Assembly (NCBI RefSeq): GCF_029931775.1
Contig: NC_079320.1
Coordinates: 59,785,521-59,849,520 of the forward strand
Origin: Euleptes europaea
Taxonomy: Eukaryota > Chordata > Lepidosauria > Squamata > Sphaerodactylidae
Length of the DNA stretch: 64,000 nucleotides
Direction: 5' to 3'
The stretch's first letter is position 1. Every line of letters starts with the position of its first letter. The notes below the pieces were generated by a model. It was not told the origin of the DNA and did not search any database. It saw nothing but the letters and a program-made list of their open reading frames with translations. Of this stretch, positions 43,104-53,600 are shown in pieces. Position numbers and translations under genes: made by a program.

Positions 43104-44264
43104 CAGTGGTTCTCAACCTGGGGGTCGGGACCCCCAAGGGGGTCACGAAGTGTTTTCTGGGGGGTCGCCGCCACTGTCCTGGGACAGCCCCCATCCCGGG
43201 CTGTCCAGGACTAACCCAGACGCCCTGTAACCCTGATCCATCCGCGAGGGCAGGGAAGACCCCAAGCAGAGAGGTTAGGAACTGGCCAACCGACAGCCAG
43301 AAGGAGCCGGGCTGCAGAGACGCGGCGGCATGCCACCACACACCAGCTGTAGCCCCGCTGCCCAGCTGAGAGGCGGGAGGGCCAGCCCTGGGCGCGGTCG
43401 CACCTGCGCCGGGTGGATGATGCGGCAGGATGTGTGGGAGGCCGAGGAAGCTCCCCTGGCTCAGCCAGTTCAGGTGTCAGAGGAGAAGAGGGCGGTCCCC
43501 CTTGAGGCCGCTACAGCCACGTTGTTTTTAGTTTTAGCCACGCTCGGGTGGGGTGGGAGCTTCAGCCTGGAATCCAAGTGCGCATGTCTGTAGTGTGGCT
43601 TCGCTTTTCTGCCCTGAGTCATCAGTTCCACTCTGCCCAGAGTCATCAGTTCCGCTCTGGCAAGGCCAAGGGGGAGAGAGTCGAGGTGCATGCGCAGTTC
43701 GGGATTTCCCCCTCGAGCACACAGGTTCGGTGAGGCGCAGAAGGAGCGGTGACTGGTGGAGGGGAGAAAAAGGCACGAAAAGTCCGAGCAGGATAAGCGG
43801 CCCTCGGCTCTTTCCTGGCCCTTCGCTCTCGTGAGGTGATTAAACGGAGCTCAGCTTTGAGGGATAACTGCAGTTCTGTGCACAAGCAGTGTCCCAGTCA
43901 CAAGAGAGGGGGTTTCCTCGCGAGAGCCCCGGCCTGCTTGGAAGAGTTTTTGGGGAGAGAGGGGAGGACAAGGAACGCAGTGCATGCTCAGAGGCACTCT
44001 TTCCTCCGGGCCAGGAAAGGTTGCCGCGCCACACAGTCACAGCCGCTGCGCAACAGGTGGTAGTACTGTTTGCTTGTTTGTTTTAAACTTTAAACTTAAA
44101 AATAATTATATATATGAATACCCTGGACTGCCAAAAAAACAAATGTGTTTCTTTATCCTATTGAAAATGTCATTTATGCAAATTTATGCAAATGTGACGA
44201 GGGTCACAGGTTACTTGGCAATTGTAAAAGGGGGTCGCGACTCGAAAAAGGTTGAGAACCACTG
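43104..44264. mobile_element. SPIN-like hAT transposon with CpG-rich interior
   Basis: The ends CAGTGGTTCTCAACCTGGGG and AAAAAGGTTGAGAACCACTG are inverted copies and closely resemble the termini of the SPIN/Charlie hAT group, including GGGTCGCGAC next to the right end. Flanks GATTAGAG and GATTACAG match at 7 of 8 bases. The 1.16-kb interior has a CpG-rich core (about 43160-44050) that is unlike its surroundings, and no transposase. It ends 231 bases before PRIMPOL exon 2. Confidence 0.83.
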
Positions 44265-44495
44265 GATTACAGCAAGCCAACAAACACTCACAAACTTTAT
44301 CTGCCTCTTTAGAGTCAAGAAGAGAATCAATTCCTTTTTCTGTCCCTGGGGTACATCCTGCAACACCTGTCTGTGAATTTTCATGAGCCCTACTGTATTT
44401 GTTATTTATAAATGGAAATTGGACGAAATACCAAATCCTATTGATTTGGGTAGTTTTCTGGATAGCTCAAAGTGTTGATGCGTTGATTGCTTTAG

Positions 44496-44680
44496 GACAA
44501 ACAAAGAGAAAGTGGGAAGAAAGAATGAGAGACATTGAAGAGCTAGCGTATCAGTATCAACAAAAGCCACTCTGCTCACGTTACAGACCGCAGTTGTCCA
44601 AACCTTGGCAACCATCCTCTATTTGGAAGCTGTTTCATCGCCAAATCCAAGCATTTAACTTTGCCAAGAATTGTAAAGAG
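44496..44680 (+). CDS. PRIMPOL: PRIMPOL first recognised coding exon
   Basis: Acceptor GATTGCTTTAG and donor AAAGAG|GTATGA. It encodes T-K-R-K-W-E-E-R-M-R-D-I-E-E up to F-N-F-A-K-N-C-K-E. The position of the human start Met is ACA (44501-44503). The next Met codon is at 44525. An in-frame ATG at 44399 lies upstream of the acceptor and would need an unspliced start. Confidence 0.93.
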
Positions 44681-47600
44681 GTATGACAGTAAATCATTAG
44701 TGAAAAAACTTTGTCAGTAAGGGATTTTATAAGTTTAACTTTCCATTGTGTTGTGTGTGTTAAGTGCCATCAAGTTGATTCCGACCTATGGTGACCCTAT
44801 GAATTAATGTCCTCCAAAATGTCCTATCGTTAACGGCCTTGCTAGGGTTTTGCAGACTGAGAGCCGTGGCTTTCTTTGTAGAATCAATCCATTTCGTGTT
44901 GACTCTTTCTCTTTTCCTAGCATTGTTGTCTTTTCCAGTGACTCTTGTCTTTTTATAATATGAGCAAAGTACGATATCCTCAGTTTAGTCATTTTAGTTC
45001 TAGGGAGAGTTCAGGCTTTCCGTTGTAGTGCTTTGATAATATAGACCTTCGTTAGTTATTACAATGTATTTAAGAAATTCAGTTCTACTCAGATTATGCA
45101 AAATTTTACCCAACAAAATCAAATAAAAACAATTCAAAAAGTTAAAAAAAGAAAGAATAGAAATATATTATAACTCAGTTGGCGCAGTAATATGAAAAAA
45201 GCAGCGGAGCAAGCTCAGGTGCTCAAAATAGTCACACATTAATTATTTGGTGAATGTGTTCTAAGGTGGGCTTCCACACCTTGAGCCAGCATGGTGTAGT
45301 GGTTAAGAGTGGCATACTCTAATCTGGAGAACTGGGTTTGATTCCCCACTCCTCATGCAGCCTGCTGGGTGACCTTGAGCTAGTCACAGTTCTCTCATAA
45401 CTTTCTCAGCCTCACCTACATCACAAGGTGTGTGTGTGTGGGGGGGAGGTGATCGTAAGCCACTGTGAGACTCCTTTTGGTAGAGAAATGTGGGGTATAA
45501 AAACCAGCTCTTCTACTTCCAAAGGCAGGGAGTTCTAAAGAATCAGTGCAGCCATACATCCCACTCCAAAACATCATGTCTATTATGGTGTTTCTCTGTT
45601 AAGAAAACCTACTTTATAAGGAAATTGCTAGCTTAGGTCAATGACAGCATCTAGCGAATATTTTGTTAGCAGCATAATTTTTAATTTAGTGTTTACTTTG
45701 AAATTTGGCTGTGTTTGAGAGAACAGTAACTAATGACAAACTCAAACATAAAGAAATATCATTAGGATTGTTCTACTTTAAACTGCAGTTGAAGGATTGT
45801 ATGTTTCAGTACTTCTTTATGTATAACTTTCCACCCCACAAACCTTTCCACATGTGGGATGGCTAGTTCATCAACCTTCAGTCATGCTTAGCCTTCCTGT
45901 TTGTGTTGTCTTTTGCGTATAGGAGGATGCATTGAAAGCCAAGTATAGCAAAGGAACCTAACTACTAACTCTCTTTTGGGTATCTTATTTAGTTGTATGA
46001 AAAAAGGAGAACTAATTTTTCATCATTATTATTTAAAAGGATGTTCATGTATTTGCGTTGGAAAAGAATGCTGAAAACAAGCAGAGGTTTTATCTTGTGA
46101 CAACATACCCAGAACTTTGGTTTTATTACAAGTAAGTATCCGAAAACTAAAACCAGTTCAGTGGAACACTAAAACAAATTGTCCATTAGATTTCACTTTC
46201 AAGTAAGTTAGTTTGGTCCAAGGTGATCAATAAGGACAGCTTTTTGTAATTCAAGTTTAAAAAATAGACTAAAGTTCAGTCTGGCAGTCAGAACATCAAT
46301 TTCCTGTGAGCTTTTAAAACTCCAGCAGTTTAGGGTCTGGTGCAAGAGATGCAGCAATAGTTGCATTCCATTTCCCCTGTTCTTCCTCCCACCTCCAATC
46401 CTCTTTAAAAGCTATTGCGTCAAATTATCAAAAGTTTTCTGATAATGGAAGAATTTAAATAATAGTTGGAGGATTCTGTTGTGTGGGTACTTTTTGAGAT
46501 GGAAAGTTTCAGGAAAATGTGCATGCATATACTCCTTCCAGATTTTTGGCTTCAGTCCCAATATTTTGCTGGTTCAGTGCCTGCCACAGACATAACATTA
46601 AAAAAGCTAAAGGTCTCCTGTGCAAGCACAGGGTCATTCCTGACCCATGGGGTGACGTCACATCCCAACGTTTCCTAGGCAGACTTTGTTTACGGGGTGG
46701 TTTGCCAGTGCCTAACCCAGTCATCTTCCCTTTACCCCCAGCAAGCTGGGTACTCATTTTACCGACCTCGAAAGGATGAAAGGCTGAGTCAACCTTGAGC
46801 TGGCTACCTGAAACCAACTTCTGTTGGGATCAAACTTAGGTCAGGAGCAGAGCTTGGACTGTAGTACTGCAGCTTACCACTCTGTGCCACGGGGCTCCTA
46901 ACGTAACATTACAGAACCTTTATTTCTTAGGACATTGTGCTGGTAGAATGGTTTGAATGGCCCATCTTCAGTACTTTTGGGCTGGTGCTGCAAGTCTTAG
47001 CTTTTATTGCAGTTTTATTAAAGAGAAACCTGGGTATTTATTTTTGTTCAGCAATGCTTGTAATTTCCACAAATATAGATTATAATTATTTTTGTTTAAT
47101 CTAGCAAACATTATGAAACGAGTCTCATGCACTGCTATGAAGTTATTCCAGAAAGTGCTGTTTGCAAACTTTACTTTGATTTGGAATTTTACATATCAAC
47201 GAATCCAGGAGCTGATGGGCAGCAGATGGTTGCAACTTTAATAGAGGTAATATGATAAGAAAAATTAGGAAGGTAGATTTAAGTTAAACATTAGTGGAAA
47301 AAATTCTAACTACGACAGTGAATAAGATGACAAAGGAGAGTATCGAATCTCTTTGGAAGTTTCAGTCACCTCAGGGATGTTTTAGGTTACTAGGCAGAAC
47401 TCAACATAACTTTCCCATTCTATGTGCTTGGTAAGCAGTATTACACCTATAAACCCCTATAATTTGAGCAAAGGTGAGACTTTCATATTAGAAATTTGCA
47501 TCCAAGTTCTGATATATGATCAATCTTATCACATTGTGATATTTAATTTTCTAGCTTGATTACATAGTTTAGCAGAGAACATGAAAGTTGAATATGACTG

Positions 47601-50600
47601 GGGGGAACTGCCTCTCACTGACAAGCCAGATTAGGGGTGGTGTATATGCAGATGCAGATGCCTTGTGAGGCCACAGTATCACAAGCCTGACTGAAAGTGT
47701 GGCTTGATTCAGACCATGTCACTCCATAGCTTGGCACAATGTGAATGAGCCTTGGACCTGCATGCTTATCCTCCTCTGTCCCATCATGCACTGTGCTTCC
47801 CTCTTTCCCATCCTGTTATGTGACTACCATAATTTGAACTTGTCCTGCAAACCAAACCAGAACTGTGATTTGCCAGTCTATACGTAATAGCACTCCCTAT
47901 CTTTATTCTTTTGACAGTCTCTGCAGTTCTTGTATATACAAAAATACATCTGCCCCAAAGAAAATAAGGGCAAAGTTGTCAAAATAAATGCTACTTTCTA
48001 TCTTTCAGTTCATTAGTAAAAAATTAGAACAACAGTATGGAGTGAAATGTACAGCTGAAGATGTTTTGAATTTAGACTCTAGCACTGAAGAAAAGTTTAG
48101 TTGCCACTTAATATTTCAGCTCCACAACGCTGCTTTTAAAAATAATATCGATATAGGTAAGTAGCACTTATTTCAAAGGCATTCAAAACAGATGTGATCC
48201 CTATAAATATGTTACTGTATATACTGTAAGACAACTGCCCCTCTGTAAAACCTCCTTTTCTCTGTATCTAAGATGAATCAGGGTACTCTTGGCCAGCAGG
48301 AAGGCTCCATGGGGAGGTGGATATCATTGACATAGATAACCCAAAGTCTGACTATTCTGATAGCCTACCAAGCTAACAGATTAACCCGTGAAGGTAGGAT
48401 CCCCACCCACAAGTTTCCTGCTTGAATTAAACGAATAGGGTGACTGGGCTCCAGTTTTCAAATAACCCAATAAGAGGAGACTCCAGATTTTATGCACCAC
48501 TACATGTAGGAAGGTTAGCATATACATTATGTATGTGGAACAGTGATTTGGTTCGAATCTCCGTTCTGCCATGGAAGCTTGCTGGGTGACCTTAGGCAAG
48601 TCACTGACTGTCAGCCCAACCTACTTCACAGGGTTGTTGTGAGGGTAAAGTGGAGAAGGGGGGAATGTTGTAAGCCACTTTTGGTCCCCATTGGGTAGAA
48701 AAGTAGGGTTCAAATGAAGTAAATAAATATTAAAATATCCATGATCATATTAGCTGGAACAGCTATGTACAAAAGTGTGATTGAGTACCTTGAGAGGGTG
48801 AAATCTTATAATACAGAGCGCATGTAATATTTGGGAGGGGAAGAGTTTGGGTGAAACATGGTTTTAAGGCATGCTGAGGCAGCACTAAATAAGGGGAAAT
48901 TGGGAACACCAGTCATTCCAGTTTTGCACAATTTAAATATGTAAGAGGCTTTAACCTTCTGTTCCTCATGGTCACCTTGTTGGCTATACTATATGTACAT
49001 TGGTTTAGTTTTGAAACAACTAGATTTATTACTTCTCATCAGGCAGAATCACTTCTGATGAGATCCGAAATAGTTTTTTTAAGTGGTTCTCAATTTTTGT
49101 TATTTTAAGGTAACTTTTTAAGAACAATTTTGCAACCTGCTATTCTTTTAACTAAGAATAAAGATCCAGAGAAACAGGTGGTCGCTGCTATTTCTCAGAG
49201 TTACGAAGCTACTGCTTATTTGCCTAGTTGTCTTGAAAACCAGACGGTAACCAAGGACACTTCTCAAAGCTGGCAGCTGAATTCACACAGAACACAGGAG
49301 AAAGAGACATCTCAATGGTCGGAAAGTCCAGATCTTTCCTTTCTGATAGTGAATTGTAAACATGGAGGAAAGCAACTATTTGTGGATCTTGGTAAATATT
49401 TAAAATTATTCGTGCACTCAGAAATTTGTGTTAATACTATTTTCAAATATAAGTAGGAACTGTTGGCTTAAGGGGGCTGGTCACTTTCCTGGAAACAATC
49501 CCCAATTAAGAACATGGATTTACTTCTGAGTAAATCTGCTCTCTTTGTTTCTTAGCTGGATATGGTTTCGGCCTCAAAATTTTTTATACTGCAAGCTGTT
49601 TGGGCCTGCCTTTAAGCCATGGCAATAAGGTGGAATATAAATATTTTAAGTATACAAAAGGGAAAAAAGCTTTTCCTCAAGCATCTCATGTGAAAGAGGA
49701 TTTTGGATATAGATAATGTGCTTAAACGCGCCCCTGCCTTCAGGGATGGGAGGCAGGGCATTTTCAGTGGTGGTACCTTGCCTTTGGAGAGCTCTTCCTG
49801 TTGTTGCCCCGTTTACCAGGCACCTACCTTATTGTCCATTAGGCACCAGACCTTTAAAAGGTAAAGGTCCCCTGTGCAAGCACTGGGTCATTCCTGACCT
49901 ATGGGGTGACGTCACATCCCAATGTTTACTAGGCAAACTTTGTTTACGGGGTGGTTTGCCAGTGCCTTCCCCAGTAATCTTCCCTTTACCCCCAGCAAGC
50001 TTGGTACTCATTTTACTGACCTCGGAAGGATGGAAGGCTGAGTCAACCTTGAGCCGGCTATCTGAAACCAACTTCCCTTGGGATTGAACTCAGGTCGTGA
50101 GCAGAGGTTGGACTGCAGTACTGCAGCTTACCACTCTGCGCCACGGGCCTTTACCCAGTGTTTTATCTTTATATCTGATCTGTGGTCTTCTCCAAGCTTG
50201 AGGACTGTTTTATCAACATCATAGACTGCCCTGTTTGTTTTTTGTTTCTTTTATGCCCTGGCACATTTTTATTGCCTGGCATATTTCTTACTAACTCATT
50301 TTATTGGCTTGTTTTGTTTTTATTGTTTTAGTTGTGAGCCACCTCCAGTGGTTCTGGATAGGCAGCATACAAATTCTGTAATAAATTCATAAAATACTGC
50401 TTTATTAATTTTTATCATATGTATAATTTATATTAAATCCATATTGAAAGGGATTTAAGAAAACTATAGTTCTGCCGGTGCTGATTGATATCACCAGCCT
50501 TAAGCATACTTGACTTTAAATTGGACTGGATTATCACCGACTCTATTTAAAAAACAACAGCAGCCCCACTGTAAGTTTAACCAGTAATTTTTTTCTATAG

Positions 50601-53600
50601 GTGTTTATACAAAGAACAGAAACTTCCGGCTGTACAGATCATCAAAAGCAGGAAACTGTGCCATTTTAGACATCGCTAAAGATAACAAGTTTGTTCCTAA
50701 ATCTGTAAAGAATACTTCTATTGAAGAGCAATATTTCTTTTCCTCTTTGGTCTGTAATGTGAGGTAACAATTATGTTTCTCTACTGGAATTCTAAATTAT
50801 TTCCCTAAAATTCATTTACGTTATTACTGTGTTCATTGTGTCACTTGAAACAGCAATGAATTATCAAATGTATGCCAGTTCTTCTCTATTCAAAACCCGA
50901 AAGGATTTGGGGCAAATCTGCATACACACTGAGCCTGTTAATGCATGGGGTCTGACTTCATGGAAGGGGAGTATGGCTTGGTAATGGACAGGCAGGGTCA
51001 GAGGAGGAAAAATCACCTGTTGCCCTGCCCCTCTTTTCCTCCACGAACATTAATATGGGTCTGTGCTGGTGCTTGTTAGAATAAGAATTTCCTTTTTTTT
51101 AAGTGATGCTGTGCTTCTCAAAGCACTAAGAGTAAACTTTGCAAGTCAAATAAATGTGTCATATTTTCTTCCCACACTATAGCCACACATAAAAACAACC
51201 CATTACCAGAGCACAGTGGTTGGGGAAAGAAGTGTGTATCCAGCAAATCCCTATTTCTCATTGTGTTTCTTCTTGTTCTTTTTGGTCAGGTTTTCAAGTT
51301 GTTTAAAAATTCTGTCCTATGACAAGCCAGAAAAGGCAAAAGAAGAGTCTGTTTGTTTAGATGGCAGCATTTCTAGTAGCAGCTCAGGTAACCACATTAA
51401 ATTCATGTTAAACACAAATTTCAGTTTAAAAAATAACTTTCTGGTCTTGAAATTTTCAGCATTTGGATGTAGATTTTAATATAAGTGAGTGGATTGTGAA
51501 ACAAAGATATGCTTGCTGAGGTACCTCTTCTATCAAACTTATCATTTTGTAAAGTAACAAAACAGGCTTCAACAAGCAACTTATGTAAAGACTGTGTTGC
51601 ACATGAGAAGAAGATAATTGTGATTTTATAAGGTTACTTGTTGGTGATAAGTGGTGATAAAGAGCAAAAGATTTCCTCCCTTTTCACAACAGACTCGAGA
51701 TTTCAACGTTCTTGTGAGACGAATGGACCAACTTACAAAGAAATTGCTTGTGTACCACAATTTGGCTTGTGCAGCATGATTATGACTTGTCTGACACTGA
51801 TTACAACAGAATGAGCTCGGACAAGCTCCCATAACTTTAAACATAGTTTGTATTATATAAAGCAAAGAGGACCTGACTGGGACTTTGAATAATATTCCTG
51901 TATATTTTTCTGTTAGTAATCTTTGCACCCCTCTTTTATAGTCCCCATTGGAGGATACCAGAGTTCGCCCTATCCAGAAATTGATAACTTCATTGTCTCT
52001 TTAGTCAGTAAAGATAATGTTCAAGGAGGTAAGAAATATTTATTGTGTGTGTACAACAGAAAGAGGTGCTTTTTAAAGGTCATGTATAGTTGCTTGGAAA
52101 ATGAAGTGTTTCTTTTTCCAGGGATACGACGATGGAATTATTTTTCTCTTGAAGAGCTTCTTGTGTATGACATCTCTAAGTATCGCTGGTGTAGAAATAT
52201 TGGCAGAGCTCACAAAAGCAACAATATAATGTATGTACCCTTCCATATTATCCTTTGAAATATTTTATTAATAATTTACTGGTTGAGAAAAAATATATAA
52301 AAATACCACTTTGGAAGAATGGCTTTAAGAAATGAACCATGAAACATTCATTAGAATTGTGTTTTACATAGATTCAGTAGGATATGAGACAGACAGACAG
52401 AGCTGTCAAGTCACATCTCACATATGGCAACCCCTGCTGGGGTTTTCAAGGCAAGAGATATTCATAGGTGGTTTGCCATTGCCTGTTTCCGTGTCATGAC
52501 CCTGGTATTCCTTGGAGGTCTCCCATCCCAAATATTTGCCAAGGTTGACCCTGCTTAGCTTCCAAGATCTGATGAGATCAGGTTAGCCTGGGCTTAATAT
52601 ATATTGCATATCAGAAAATAAAATTTTGGGTATCATTATTCTCTGTTCAACATTGTAACGTAATGACATGAGCTTCCCAAGTACAGTTATCAAACTAATA
52701 ATATGCTTTTGTGCATTTATTTTTAAAAATGAGTCACAAAGGAATGGCCACAAATGTACTAAAATCTTCGAAACTTGTATACCTAAACTATGTTCTAGTT
52801 AATTAACCCCATCCCCTACCCTTCTCCAACACATCCAAGGAAGATTTGATTCCTTGCAAGAGGGAGCTGGGTTTGCTGATGGCATTAAGCACTTGTTTGG
52901 CAATTGTAGGGAGAAGAGAAGCATCAGGACTGAGATACAGATTCTCTGTTAATGCTCATATATCTCAAGAACACTCTGTTTATGCCCCTGGGCTATTTCT
53001 TTTTTCTATCCTACAGTACTCTTTTATGTACAATCAGTCTGCGCATTTTCAGTTTTTTTGTTTTATACAGGCATACCTCGGAGATATTGCGGGTTCCATT
53101 CCAGACCACCGCAATAAAGCTAATATCACAATAAAGCAAGTCACCTGACTTTTTTGGTTTCCTGGTGCATATAAAAGTTATGTTTACAATATACTGTTGT
53201 CTATTAATTGCGCAATAGCACTTTGTCTAAAAAAAGTACATACCTCAATTAAAAAATACTTTATTGCTAAAAAATGGTAACTATCATCTAAACCTTCAGC
53301 AAGCTGTAACCTTTTTGCTGATGGAGGGACTTGCCTGCTGACTGTAAAAAAACTGCAATATCTGCAAAAAAATAAAATATACCTGTACTGAAGGAAAATA
53401 TTTAGGTAAAAATGTAGTTAAGTACTATTAGTGACAAACGTGGATTGCCTTCTATGTACCACATTATTTGCAAGGAGCAATTTTGGGAATTTTAACTGAG
53501 TAATAAAGTAGATTTTTACCTTATTTTGCTCCATTGGCCTTGGCTTCATTTTTTATCTCCCACATTATTTGCAGTCATATGACCGCTCCTGAGGACTTCT

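Noticed and set aside
44399-44498. PRIMPOL start at the in-frame ATG at 44399
   Set aside because: This needs read-through of a good splice acceptor (GATTGCTTTAG at 44495), and the encoded hydrophobic stretch has no counterpart in known PrimPol. Kept only as a remote alternative.
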